From the IMG/VR virus record IMGVR_UViG_3300030103_001938, positions 1 through 36,701 of that record: a stretch of DNA of 36,701 nt. The stretch is one strand, 5' to 3'. Positions 1-8,551 of this stretch are shown here, in pieces. The DNA is from a virus. Positions within the stretch are counted from its first letter, which is position 1; the number at the start of each line of letters is the position of its first letter. The position numbers and the translations under genes were made by a program. The notes beneath the pieces are model-generated. The model searched no databases and had not been told where the DNA came from. It saw nothing but the letters and a program-made list of their open reading frames with translations.

Positions 1-21
1 CAACAATATAAGGAAACAAAT

Positions 22-891
22 ATGGCAACAGTAAATCTAGGTGCTATCAAATTTAACTGGAAAGGTGCTTACAACAATAGTACACAGTACCAAGTTGATG
101 ATGTAGTTTCATCAGGTGGCTCTAGTTATATTTGTATTTTAGCATCACAAGGCAACGCAGTAAGTAATGGCACTTATTGGGAACAAATGTCGGCAGCAGG
201 TACTAATGGAACAAATGGTACAGATGTTGGCACAGTAATAACAACACAAGGCGATATACTTTACAGAGATGGAAGTGGATTACAAAGATTAGCGGCAGGA
301 ACAAGTGGACAAGTATTACAAACAGGTGGTACAGGTGCTAATCCTAGTTGGACTACAATGTCTAGTGATGTTGTAAAATTAACAAGTGGCTCAATCACTT
401 CTTCAACTTCAGAATTAGTAATGGATAATTTATTTAGCACAACTTACAGAGCATATAAATTTATATTTACTGATTTCACTCCGGCTACTATGAATGGCAG
501 ACTTTCTTATCAATACAGAATAGGAACAACAAATCAAAGTGGTAGTGATTATTATGAAGGTGGTTTGTTGTATTATTACAATGGTTCTGAATCACTTACA
601 TCTGGAAAAGAAAAAGCAGCAACTAATGGAAGAATTGGAAGATGGGGAACATCAAACACAGCATTAAATGCCAGTCAATTTGAAATAACTATGTCTGACC
701 CTAAAAGCACAAGAAGTGTTAAACAAATGTTCGTTTTAAATTCTAATCCATTTGAAACTGACCAATACTATTCTTTTCAAGCAGGTTTTTCTCAATGGAG
801 AAGTGCAAGTGCTGTTGATGGAATAAGATTTTACGCAAGTAATGGAAACATAGCATATTTAAACTATGCTGTTTATGGATTTAAACATTAA
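22..891 (+). CDS. tail fibre / adhesin-like protein with N-terminal carbohydrate-binding-like module
   Basis: A 289-residue probable virion adhesin. Residues about 8-55 (FNWKGAY, YQVDDVV, SYIC, YWEQM) look like the small aromatic carbohydrate-binding modules (CBM5/12 type) found on phage fibres. A short collagen-like GTNGTNGT stretch follows near residue 61, then a segment with TTQGDILYRDG and SGQVLQTGG, which is common in phage tail fibres. The C-terminal 170 residues are Ser/Thr/Tyr-rich, beta-type sequence I do not recognise. The start has an AAGGAAA ribosome site that overlaps the stop codon of the fibre gene 34709, if the window ends join. It begins the run of adhesin-like genes 22-4814. 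Role in host binding is inferred from domain type and position. Confidence 0.7.
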   Translation: MATVNLGAIKFNWKGAYNNSTQYQVDDVVSSGGSSYICILASQGNAVSNGTYWEQMSAAGTNGTNGTDVGTVITTQGDILYRDGSGLQRLAAGTSGQVLQTGGTGANPSWTTMSSDVVKLTSGSITSSTSELVMDNLFSTTYRAYKFIFTDFTPATMNGRLSYQYRIGTTNQSGSDYYEGGLLYYYNGSESLTSGKEKAATNGRIGRWGTSNTALNASQFEITMSDPKSTRSVKQMFVLNSNPFETDQYYSFQAGFSQWRSASAVDGIRFYASNGNIAYLNYAVYGFKH

Positions 892-908
892 TTTATAGGA
901 GAAATATT

Positions 909-1139
909 ATGGGAAAAAAAGTAGTAATAGATTTAGCAGTAAGTAATGAACCTGTTGAAGTTGAGCAAACTGCAGAAGAAACTTCTGAAATGGAAACTAT
1001 GCAAACTGCTATGACAGCACAAATGCAAGAAGAAAAAAATGCTGAACAATCTTATAAAGATTTGAAAGCTAGTGCTAAAGCTAAATTAATTGCAGGTGAA
1101 GCTTTAACAGAAGACGAAGCTGATACAATAGTTTTATAA
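909..1139 (+). CDS. small acidic Met/Gln-rich protein of the tail-fibre region
   Basis: A 76-residue acidic protein with a strong GGAG ribosome site. It has a helical, Glu/Met/Gln-rich middle (residues 17-50) and a C-terminal motif, KAKLIAGEALTEDEA, of a type I recall at the end of small proteins beside phage tail-fibre genes. No enzyme motif is visible. It could be a fibre assembly chaperone or a minor tail component; this rests only on its place between two fibre-like genes. Confidence 0.6.
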   Translation: MGKKVVIDLAVSNEPVEVEQTAEETSEMETMQTAMTAQMQEEKNAEQSYKDLKASAKAKLIAGEALTEDEADTIVL

Positions 1140-1144
1140 TAACA

Positions 1145-1169
1145 TTCATTAATAAAAAAAATTAATGAA
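1145..1169 (+). other. perfect 9-bp inverted repeat with A7 loop
   Basis: TTCATTAAT, seven A residues, then ATTAATGAA. It lies in the 51-base gap between two fibre-region genes. A hairpin in the mRNA is plausible, but the stem is AT-only and no U-run follows, so an intrinsic terminator is not supported. It may be an mRNA processing or stability element. Confidence 0.4.
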
Positions 1170-1190
1170 AATATAGGAAAAAGATAAAGA

Positions 1191-2063
1191 ATGTCTAAAG
1201 CAAGGAATCTTGGAAATATAGTTTCTGGAACTACAAGTACAATTGAAAACTCTGTTTTAAAGATTAAAGGCGATGGCTCTAGTGCTGACGCTAAATTAAC
1301 TTTAAATTGTAGTCAAAATTCTCATGGAGTTTCAATTCAAGCTCCACCTCATTCTGCCGGACAATCTTATGTTTTAATTTTACCTCAAAACACCGGAACA
1401 AATGGTCAAGTTTTGGCTACCAATGGTAGTAATACGAATCAATTATCATGGATAGACGCAGTAGAAACAAAACCAACTGTTGCCAATGTATCGCAAACAA
1501 TTGCACCTGCTACGGCTACTACAATAAGTATTACCGGAACAGGATTTGTTTCAATACCCTCTGTTGAATTTGTCAATGGTTCAACAGGTGCTATTACAAA
1601 TGCTAACACAGTTTCTTTTACTAACGCTACAACATTATCGGTTAATGTAACTTTAGCATTAGGTAACTATTATGTTAGAGTTGAAAATCCAAACGGACTT
1701 GCTGGACGAAGTACAAATAATATTATTACAGCTTCAACAGCTCCAAGTTTTTCAACGGCGGCAGGTTCATTGGGTGCGATAGCCGGAAACTTTTCAGGAA
1801 CGGTGGCCACAGTTGCTGGTTCTTCCGATAGTTCAATTACATTTTCCGAAGTAACAAGTGTTTTAACAAATGCATCACAGGCAAATTGCAGTTTAAATTC
1901 CACAACAGGTGTGATAACAACAACTGATTTTGGTGGCAGTTCAACTACGCCAACAACTTATAATTTTACTTTAAGAATTACAGACGCTGAAGCACAAACA
2001 GTTGATAGAGCTTTTAGCTTAACTTCTAGCTTCGGTGCAACAGGTGGAGGACAATTTAACTAA
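1191..2063 (+). CDS. fibre-associated protein with IPT/TIG-like and cadherin/Ig-like domains
   Basis: A 290-residue beta-rich probable tail protein. Residues 1-85 contain the NGQVLATNGSN and LSWIDAV type of segment seen in phage fibres. Residues about 92-165 (PTVANVSQTIAPATATTISI, then GTGF, YYVRVENPNGLAG) look like an IPT/TIG immunoglobulin-like domain. Residues about 175-285 (GAIAGNFSGTVATV, TTGVITTT, TYNFTLRITDAEAQT) look like a cadherin/He_PIG-type Ig domain. Such domains act as spacers or glycan-binding units on adhesins. Its stop overlaps the next start (TAATG), so translation is probably coupled. Domain names are from pattern recognition, not a search. Confidence 0.65.
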   Translation: MSKARNLGNIVSGTTSTIENSVLKIKGDGSSADAKLTLNCSQNSHGVSIQAPPHSAGQSYVLILPQNTGTNGQVLATNGSNTNQLSWIDAVETKPTVANVSQTIAPATATTISITGTGFVSIPSVEFVNGSTGAITNANTVSFTNATTLSVNVTLALGNYYVRVENPNGLAGRSTNNIITASTAPSFSTAAGSLGAIAGNFSGTVATVAGSSDSSITFSEVTSVLTNASQANCSLNSTTGVITTTDFGGSSTTPTTYNFTLRITDAEAQTVDRAFSLTSSFGATGGGQFN

Positions 2064-3397
2064 TGGCTACAAGATTAACACAATCAATGACATCAGGTGG
2101 AAGTACAACTAAATTTACAAAAAGTATTTGGGTAAAAAGAACTGGACTTACACAAGCATATTTAGTTGACAGTCAAGATGATGAAGTTGCTATTCAATTT
2201 AGAGATGACTATAAACTTAATGTTTTTATATGGAATGGTAGTTCATACAGCACAGAATTAGTTTCAAATCAATTATTTAGAGATGTTAATGCTTGGTATC
2301 ATATTGTTTGGGCAGTTGATTACACAAATGCAACACAAGCTCACAGAGCAAGAGTTTATGTTAATGGAGAAGAAATAACAAGTTGGGCAACTGAAACTAG
2401 ACCTGGTAATACTACAACTACTTTTAATACTTATAATTCATCTATAACTCATTACATTGGTAATAATGCAGGAGCAAATAAACCTTTTTATGGAATTATG
2501 AGTCATGTAATTCATGTTGATGGAGCTCAATTAGCTCCAACAGAATTTGGAGAAACAGATAGTACAACTGGAGAATGGAAAATTAAAACTTCTCCTAGTG
2601 TTACTTGGGGTACAAAAGGTTATTGGATTTTAAAAGATGGTAATTCAGTTACAGATGCTTCTACTAATTCAAATAACTGGACAGTTGCTACTGGTACACT
2701 TACAAAAACAGAAGATAATCCAAGTAATGTTTTTGCTACATTAAATACTTTAGATAAAGCAATAATTGGAACTCAACCTACTCTTGCTAATGGCAATACT
2801 AAATGGACAGCATCTGGTAATTCTTCATCAAACTGTGCAGTAAGAGGAACAATAGGTGCTTCAAGTGGTAAATATTATTTTGAAACAAAACTTTTAGAAG
2901 CAACTCAAACAATGGTTGGTGTTCATTTATCTGATGTATATCCTTGGTATGATAGTGATGGTTATTTAGGAAACAATAGTGGTTTTTATGGTATATACTC
3001 AAATGGTTCTGATAATTTATATGCAGTAGTTGCAGGTTCAAATCAATCAACTAATTTAGGTTCAGTAACTAATAATGACATTCTTGGTTGTGCTTTTGAT
3101 TTTGATAACAATAAATATTATTTTTCTAAAAATGGAAGTTGGTTAAATAGTGGTGACCCAACATCAGGTTCAACAGGTACTGGTTCTTTTGGAACTTTAG
3201 CTAGTGGACTTTATATTCCTGCAATAAGTAATGTATCTTATAATATTTCTTCAAGTGCAGTATTAAACTTTGGTAATGGCTACTTCGGAACAACAGCAGT
3301 ATCTAGTGCAGGAACTAACGCAAGTGGAATAGGTATATTTGAATATGATGTACCAACTGGCTACACAGCTTTATCAACAAAGGGGTTAAATTTATAA
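2063..3397 (+). CDS. LamG/concanavalin-A-like plus SPRY-like adhesin
   Basis: A 444-residue probable tail adhesin with two lectin-type folds. Residues about 15-150 (KSIWVKRTG, NAWYHIVWAVDYT, RVYVNGEEIT, YIGNNAG) match a LamG/concanavalin-A-like jelly roll. Residues about 270-430 (GKYYFETKL, VGVHLSDVY, DILGCAFDFDNNKYYFSKNG, VLNFGNGYF) match a SPRY/B30.2-like domain. Both types bind ligands, often glycans. It is coupled by TAATG overlaps to the genes on both sides. Its neighbours and composition support a role in receptor binding; the ligand is unknown. Confidence 0.7.
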   Translation: MATRLTQSMTSGGSTTKFTKSIWVKRTGLTQAYLVDSQDDEVAIQFRDDYKLNVFIWNGSSYSTELVSNQLFRDVNAWYHIVWAVDYTNATQAHRARVYVNGEEITSWATETRPGNTTTTFNTYNSSITHYIGNNAGANKPFYGIMSHVIHVDGAQLAPTEFGETDSTTGEWKIKTSPSVTWGTKGYWILKDGNSVTDASTNSNNWTVATGTLTKTEDNPSNVFATLNTLDKAIIGTQPTLANGNTKWTASGNSSSNCAVRGTIGASSGKYYFETKLLEATQTMVGVHLSDVYPWYDSDGYLGNNSGFYGIYSNGSDNLYAVVAGSNQSTNLGSVTNNDILGCAFDFDNNKYYFSKNGSWLNSGDPTSGSTGTGSFGTLASGLYIPAISNVSYNISSSAVLNFGNGYFGTTAVSSAGTNASGIGIFEYDVPTGYTALSTKGLNL

Positions 3398-4473
3398 TGG
3401 CATACACAACAATTAATAAATCTACAGATTATTTTAATACTAAACTTTATACAGGTAATGGTTCAACACAATCAATTTCGTCTGTGGGATTTCAGCCAGA
3501 TTGGGTCTGGTTTAAAAATAGAAGTTCATCTCAAAACCATAGATTATTTGATGCAGTAAGAGGTGCAGGTAAAAATTTAAAATCAAATGATACTACAGCA
3601 GAAATAGACGCAGGAACTGGAACAAGTGGTCAATTAAGAACATTTGATAGTGATGGATTTAGTGTAGGTAGTGATGGTTCTGTTAATAATAATGGTGAAA
3701 ATATTGTAGCATGGAACTGGAAAGCAGGAACAACTGGTTCAGGATATACAACAGGAACAGGAACAGCTAAAGCATATTCTTATTCTGTAAACACAACAGC
3801 AGGATTTAGTATTGTTAAATATACAGGTAATGGTTCGGCTGGACAACAAATTCCTCATCATCTTGGTGCTGTACCACATTTTATTTTATTAAAACCTTTG
3901 GATAGAGCAGACAACTGGAGAGTTTATCACCATAAACTAGATACTTCATCTCCAGCTAATTATCAGTTAAAATTAAATGTTACTAATGCAAAAGATTCTG
4001 GTTCTGATGTTTGGAATAATACAATTCCAACATCTACTTATTTTACATTAGGTAGTAATGCTGGAGTAGTGGCTAATGATGAAGATTTTATAGCTTACTG
4101 TTTTACAGAAAAAACTGGTTATAGCAAGTTTGGTTCTTATACAGCAAATGACCAAGATTATCCTAACTCACCATTTATTTATACTGGTTTTAAACCACAA
4201 TTTCTTCTAATTAAAAATATAGTTGACGCAACATCTAGTTCTGATTGGGTAATAACAGATAATAAAAGACCAGGATATAATCCTACAAATAAAAAAATAT
4301 TTGCTAATGAAAGCCAAGCAGAAGCTACAGATGAAATTGCTAATCTTTTATCTAATGGTTTTAAACTAGATAATTCAACAACAGATTTAAACTATTCAAC
4401 TAGAACTTATATTTATGCAGCATTTGGTCAATCATTAGTAGGTTCAAACAATGTACCCTGTACGGCCAGATAG
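3397..4473 (+). CDS. DUF7483-like phage tail protein with internal repeats
   Basis: A 358-residue protein of the type annotated DUF7483 in many marine phages (family assigned from memory). Three related segments are visible: YTGNGSTQSISSVGFQPDWV near residue 18, YTGNGSAGQQIPHHLGAVPH near 142, and YTGFKPQFLLIKN near 260, each followed by a basic/aromatic strand. The C-terminus NVPCTAR is typical of this family. It is probably a receptor-binding or accessory fibre protein. The start overlaps the previous stop by one base. Confidence 0.65.
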   Translation: MAYTTINKSTDYFNTKLYTGNGSTQSISSVGFQPDWVWFKNRSSSQNHRLFDAVRGAGKNLKSNDTTAEIDAGTGTSGQLRTFDSDGFSVGSDGSVNNNGENIVAWNWKAGTTGSGYTTGTGTAKAYSYSVNTTAGFSIVKYTGNGSAGQQIPHHLGAVPHFILLKPLDRADNWRVYHHKLDTSSPANYQLKLNVTNAKDSGSDVWNNTIPTSTYFTLGSNAGVVANDEDFIAYCFTEKTGYSKFGSYTANDQDYPNSPFIYTGFKPQFLLIKNIVDATSSSDWVITDNKRPGYNPTNKKIFANESQAEATDEIANLLSNGFKLDNSTTDLNYSTRTYIYAAFGQSLVGSNNVPCTAR

Positions 4474-4475
4474 AA

Positions 4476-4814
4476 ATGGCAAATGTATATAAAAATTCAG
4501 GTTTTAATTTATCAAATACTAATTTAACAACGATTTACACCGTTCCTACTAATAGAACGGCAATTGTAAAAAGTATTCAAATAAATAATGATGACGCTTC
4601 TGCAATACAAACAGAAATTTTTTTTACAGATTCGTCCGCTAGTCAAACATATAAAATATATCATAAAGATTTAGCGGCAGATACTACGGATAATGGAGTT
4701 GTAGCACCTTTGGTTTTAGAATCAGGCGATATACTTAAAATACAAGTAGCTACCGCTAATAAAATTGAGGGCGTTGTAAGTTATTTAGAAATATTTGATG
4801 AAAAGAGTGCTTAA
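4476..4814 (+). CDS. small beta-sandwich-like virion protein
   Basis: A 112-residue Thr/Ile/Asn-rich protein with an all-beta pattern (LTTIYTVPTNRTAIVKSIQI near residue 17, LVLESGDILKIQVATANKI near 80). It resembles small head-tail or fibre-associated proteins of marine phages. It starts two bases after the preceding stop and ends the adhesin cluster. No catalytic residues are evident. Structural role inferred from position and fold pattern. Confidence 0.6.
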   Translation: MANVYKNSGFNLSNTNLTTIYTVPTNRTAIVKSIQINNDDASAIQTEIFFTDSSASQTYKIYHKDLAADTTDNGVVAPLVLESGDILKIQVATANKIEGVVSYLEIFDEKSA

Positions 4815-4818
4815 TTAT

Positions 4819-4836
4819 ATTGTTGTTTTGAACAAT
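4819..4836 (+). other. small inverted repeat ATTGTT/AACAAT
   Basis: ATTGTT, a six-base loop and AACAAT, in the 36-base gap between the adhesin genes and the ejection-protein genes. The next gene has no clear ribosome site. The same ATTGTT/AACAAT arms flank the stronger hairpin downstream of the capsid gene (31154-31198). There is no U-tract, so its function is unknown. Confidence 0.3.
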
Positions 4837-4850
4837 AATATACTATATTT

Positions 4851-5294
4851 ATGGAGTTAGTACGAATACCGATACAAGAACTTGATAAAGTTTGGCCTAT
4901 TGTAGATAAAGATATAAGAGATGCTTTAGCTTATTCAAGTCAACTAAACGATTCAAATTTTGTCTATGAAACGGCAAAACAAGGTAAATTTCAAGTATGG
5001 GTTCTTTGGGATAAAGCTAAAGAACAAACTAACGAAAAATATTTTGGTGTTGTAATTACCGAAATTATAAAAAGAAAATTAGGTAAAGTTTGTCATATTT
5101 ATATTATGACAGGTAAGCAACGCCACAAATGGCAATATCTTATTAAAGATATTGAAAAGTTTGCTAAACAAGAGGATTGCAAAATGATGGAATTAATAGC
5201 AAGACCTGGTTGGCAAAAAGTTTTAAATAACTTTGGGTATAATAGAACCCATGTTGTTTTAGAAAAAAAGATTAAACAAGAGGAGAAAAAATGA
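4851..5294 (+). CDS. GNAT-fold-like protein, possible T7 gp13-type internal virion protein
   Basis: A 147-residue protein with a GNAT-like order: an N-terminal helix pair (IPIQELDKVWPIVDKDIRDA), a strand with FGVVITEII, CHIYIMTG, a helix HKWQYLIKDIEKFAKQ and a last strand ELIARPGWQKVLNNFGYNRT. That ending is typical of acetyltransferase-fold proteins. A canonical acetyl-CoA loop is not obvious. It lies directly before a gp14-like gene and larger ejection-protein candidates, like T7 gene 13, whose product I recall as GNAT-like. An ejection-related role is inferred from synteny. Confidence 0.55.
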   Translation: MELVRIPIQELDKVWPIVDKDIRDALAYSSQLNDSNFVYETAKQGKFQVWVLWDKAKEQTNEKYFGVVITEIIKRKLGKVCHIYIMTGKQRHKWQYLIKDIEKFAKQEDCKMMELIARPGWQKVLNNFGYNRTHVVLEKKIKQEEKK

Positions 5295-5995
5295 GTTTTG
5301 GAGGAGGAAGTTCTAGCGGTAGCACACAACAAACAGGCGTTACGCCTTATGCACCAGCTCAACCAGCATTAAATCAAATTATTAGCGAAGCCGGTAATCT
5401 TTACAATCAAGGAGTTGCGGCTTCAGGTTATGTTGCACCAACGCAGCAAACATTAACAGGACTTGCACAACAAGAGGCTATGGCCGGTGCAGCTAATCAA
5501 CAACTTGCAGATACTTTATCCGGAAAATATTTAAATCCTTTCTTATCGCCTTTATTACAAAAAACAGCTTCGGATATTGCAACAAATGTAAATTCTCAAT
5601 TTAGCGGTGCAGGTAGAACACCTGGTTCGCCAATGAGCCAAAATCAAATTGTAACACAAGTTGCCCAAGCAGCTTTACCTTTAGCTTTCGGCGAATATGG
5701 ACAAGAAAGAAATAGACAATTAAATATTGCTTCTAGAGCTCCGTCATTATTTACAACCGGAAGACAATTAGAACAATTAACTAGAGAACAGAATTTAGCA
5801 CCATTTCAATCTTTACAACAATACTCCGGAATAGTATCGCCAATAGCGGCAGGATTTCCGGTAACTAATCAACAAGTAAATACAAGAGCTAATCCATTAA
5901 CTACGGCTATGGGGGGTGCAATGATAGGTTCAGCAATTCCTGGAATTGGACCTCTAATTGGTGGTGGTATTGGTTTATTAGGGGGATTATTATAA
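5291..5995 (+). CDS. internal virion / DNA ejection protein (T7 gp14-like position)
   Basis: A 234-residue Gln/Ala/Gly-rich protein. It opens with a Gly/Ser-rich MSFGGGSSSG and has a repetitive helical middle with many Gln residues. The last 30 residues are a glycine-rich hydrophobic tail (GGAMIGSAIPGIGPLIGG, then GLLGGLL) suited to membrane insertion. This is the common form of podovirus pilot proteins that enter the cell membrane during ejection. The start overlaps the previous gene by 4 bases with an AAGAGGAG ribosome site. Function is inferred from composition and order. Confidence 0.6.
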   Translation: MSFGGGSSSGSTQQTGVTPYAPAQPALNQIISEAGNLYNQGVAASGYVAPTQQTLTGLAQQEAMAGAANQQLADTLSGKYLNPFLSPLLQKTASDIATNVNSQFSGAGRTPGSPMSQNQIVTQVAQAALPLAFGEYGQERNRQLNIASRAPSLFTTGRQLEQLTREQNLAPFQSLQQYSGIVSPIAAGFPVTNQQVNTRANPLTTAMGGAMIGSAIPGIGPLIGGGIGLLGGLL

Positions 5996-6105
5996 TGGAT
6001 AAAATAAAAAAAATTATTTTTGATATTGAAACTAAAATAAAAAACAAACCTGCAAAACACATTTTGGCCATATATATTTTAGTTGCAATTGCAATAATAT
6101 TTTAA
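5995..6105 (+). CDS. 36-residue single-span membrane miniprotein
   Basis: A short gene starting with a one-base TAATG overlap and ending TAA at the ribosome site (TAAGGAG) of the next gene. The product has a Lys-rich N-terminal half (MDKIKKIIFDIETKIKNKP) and a hydrophobic C-terminal span, HILAIYILVAIAIIF. Exact packing between two real genes supports translation. It sits among ejection-protein genes, so it could be a virion or inner-membrane accessory. No family recognised. Confidence 0.6.
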   Translation: MDKIKKIIFDIETKIKNKPAKHILAIYILVAIAIIF

Positions 6106-6114
6106 GGAGTTCAA

Positions 6115-7458
6115 ATGTTATCAGATAAAGGTTATGCTATACAAGGCGGTGTAAAAAATTTTCTTGGCGAAACGGAAGAAGTAACAGCTCCTAAATTTTG
6201 GCAATCTTCTGAAAGTAGCCCACCAACAGAATTATCTTATATTACGGACGCAGAAAAAAATCTTTTACTACAAGCTAATCTTCATGGTTCATTAGTGAAC
6301 AATCAACCTAATATTGGTGCTTCCGGTATTTTAAGTTTTGATGGCTGGGGAGATGCTAGTGATGGTTTTGGTAATTCCGGTGAAACTTCTTCTGATAGTG
6401 GTTTTGGTGGAGGTAATAATAACAATAATCAAGGTTCAGATAGTGGTCATTCAAGATTTGATGTAGGTTCTGGATATTATGGAGAGCCAACTACAACTAC
6501 AACAACTACAAATGATGGTGGAAATAATTATGTGGTTCCTGATCCTGTTTTACCACCAGGTGTTATTTCAAAAAATTTTGATTATGAAACTGAAGCATAT
6601 TCAACCGGACCAAATGACATTGATGCCGGTTATGGTTTAGGAAGTATTGAAAGTTCTTTTTATAATCCGGAAACAAAACAAGTTACTATAACACAAACAC
6701 CTGGAATCATTACAACGGAACAATATCAAACGGCAAATTTAGAAGCATATCTTGATTCAAACGCTGTTTCTAAAGAAGATAAAATTAATACCTTAAATCA
6801 ATTACAAGCTCTTTCTAATTCTAATTTGAAAGGAAGTAAATTATCCGATATAGAAACAGATTTTGTTGTAGATAATTTAGATTTAGCTTTTAACAATGTT
6901 AAAAATCAAACTAAATATAGTGAATTTACTTCTTCAATTGACGAAGATGCTTCAACTTTTGCAGGAGATTTATCGGATAATCCTTTAGGAACTGTAGCAA
7001 AATCTGGGGGTATATTAGGTACTATGATTAGAGGGGTTACAGATACTTATAAAAATAATAAAGCATTAGAATTATTAGGATATACAGGCCAAACTATAAG
7101 ATACAATCCCAATGACCCTAATGATTTTAAATATAGTGGAAATTATCTTACCGGAAATGTTAGCGGTGGGGAAAGGGAAGCTATGAACCAATTAACGCCT
7201 TTAGCGGCTAATGTTGTAGGAAATACGACACCGGTTAATTCTATGGTAAATAATTACTTTGCTAATCTAGGTAATCAAGGATCTGCTTCGGCTGTGCAAA
7301 CAGCATACGATCAGGCTAAAGCAAACCTTAATATGATACTTACCCCTACAAACCAGCAATTTGGCTATTCTGCGGCTTTCCCTGGCGGTTTTACAATGGA
7401 TAATTTAAGCAATAACCCTTATAATATTGATTATATGAAAAATAGAGGACTAATATAA
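6115..7458 (+). CDS. probable internal virion protein with low-complexity linker
   Basis: A 447-residue protein with a good GGAG ribosome site. Residues about 70-150 are a low-complexity linker rich in Gly, Asn, Ser and Thr (GGGNNNNNQGSDSG, TTTTTTT). The C-terminal half is helical, with a glycine-containing segment near 290-310 (LGTVAKSGGILGTMIRGVTD). I know no precise family. Its place between the gp14-like gene and two longer ejection-protein candidates suggests an internal virion protein; a TAATG overlap couples it to the next gene. Confidence 0.55.
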   Translation: MLSDKGYAIQGGVKNFLGETEEVTAPKFWQSSESSPPTELSYITDAEKNLLLQANLHGSLVNNQPNIGASGILSFDGWGDASDGFGNSGETSSDSGFGGGNNNNNQGSDSGHSRFDVGSGYYGEPTTTTTTTNDGGNNYVVPDPVLPPGVISKNFDYETEAYSTGPNDIDAGYGLGSIESSFYNPETKQVTITQTPGIITTEQYQTANLEAYLDSNAVSKEDKINTLNQLQALSNSNLKGSKLSDIETDFVVDNLDLAFNNVKNQTKYSEFTSSIDEDASTFAGDLSDNPLGTVAKSGGILGTMIRGVTDTYKNNKALELLGYTGQTIRYNPNDPNDFKYSGNYLTGNVSGGEREAMNQLTPLAANVVGNTTPVNSMVNNYFANLGNQGSASAVQTAYDQAKANLNMILTPTNQQFGYSAAFPGGFTMDNLSNNPYNIDYMKNRGLI

Positions 7459-8549
7459 TGTTTGATAAAAGATTTAGAGAAATGTTGATGATGGACTATG
7501 CAACTAAAAACCAAAACACAGGTATTTTAGGAGATACTAATAATGTTAGTAGCGGTTTATTAGAAAACACAGGTGGTTTTTTTGGTAATTTAGGTAACAT
7601 AAATCCAAACATTTTATTAGGTGCTAATATTGTGGGGCAAGGCATACAAGGTAAAGACCCATTTAGTTCTTTCTTACCGGCCGTTCAAGAAACAGGTAAA
7701 ATTCAATCTAACTTTATGCAAATGGAAGAAATGAAAAGAAAAATGGAAGAAAACAAAAAAGCTAGAGCTTTAGCTGAAAAACAAAGAAATTTCTTTGAAG
7801 CCCTACCTGACGACCACCCATTTAAAGATATAGCAAAAGCATTTCCAGATAAAGCTGCTGCAGGAATTATAAATATGGAAATACAACAAATTACAGAAAA
7901 TGCAAAAGATGCTAAAGATGCTTTAGCTAGAGCAGATAAATTAAAAGAACAAATTTCAAAAGACGAACAAACTTTCTTCAAAAATTATAATGATGATAAA
8001 CAAGTAGAAAATTTTAATGAATCAACTGTTCAACTTAAAAAAATGTTAGCGGCATTAGAACAAAATACAGGTGCCGGTGATGTAGCAGCTATTTTTGCAT
8101 TTATGAAAACACTAGACCCTAATTCCGTTGTAAGGGAATCAGAATTTGAAGTAGCAGAGGGTACAGGTGGTTCTACTTTTTTAAGTTTTGAAAAAGCATT
8201 TCAAAAATGGCAAAAACTAAAAACAGGTGAAAGATTAACAGAAAGAGAAAAACAAAACTTTAAAAATGCTGCAATAGCATTTCATAATTCATCAGAAGGT
8301 GCAATTGATAATATTAGATCCGGTTATGAAAAAGTAGCGGCAAACAAAGGATTAAATATTGAAAATATATTTGTTGATAGTGATTTAAGACCATTATTTA
8401 TTAATGAAACAATTTCAGATCAAACTGCAGATATGACTTCAACAACTGTTACAGGTAGATTACCTAAAGGAACAAGATTAGTTGATTATGCAAACGGAGA
8501 ATATTTCTTTAAATTACCAAATGGAAAAATATTTAAAATTAAAGGTTAA
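7458..8549 (+). CDS. probable internal virion protein, coiled-coil rich
   Basis: A 363-residue protein. The N-terminal 90 residues contain a glycine/asparagine-rich stretch (GGFFGNLGNINPNILLGANI). A strongly helical, Lys/Glu-rich region runs from about 85 to 215 (MEEMKRKMEENKKARALAEK and onward), probably a coiled coil. The C-terminus is a small beta unit (LPKGTRLVDYANGEYFFKLP). No catalytic motif is seen. It sits in the ejection-protein block and is coupled on both sides. Internal core role is inferred. Confidence 0.5.
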   Translation: MFDKRFREMLMMDYATKNQNTGILGDTNNVSSGLLENTGGFFGNLGNINPNILLGANIVGQGIQGKDPFSSFLPAVQETGKIQSNFMQMEEMKRKMEENKKARALAEKQRNFFEALPDDHPFKDIAKAFPDKAAAGIINMEIQQITENAKDAKDALARADKLKEQISKDEQTFFKNYNDDKQVENFNESTVQLKKMLAALEQNTGAGDVAAIFAFMKTLDPNSVVRESEFEVAEGTGGSTFLSFEKAFQKWQKLKTGERLTEREKQNFKNAAIAFHNSSEGAIDNIRSGYEKVAANKGLNIENIFVDSDLRPLFINETISDQTADMTSTTVTGRLPKGTRLVDYANGEYFFKLPNGKIFKIKG

Positions 8550-8551
8550 TC

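Noticed and set aside
2799-3050. Open minus-strand frame inside the LamG/SPRY gene, and similar long frames opposite other plus-strand genes
   Set aside because: They are read against well-supported genes, have low-complexity or unlikely composition, and lack start signals; treated as chance shadows.
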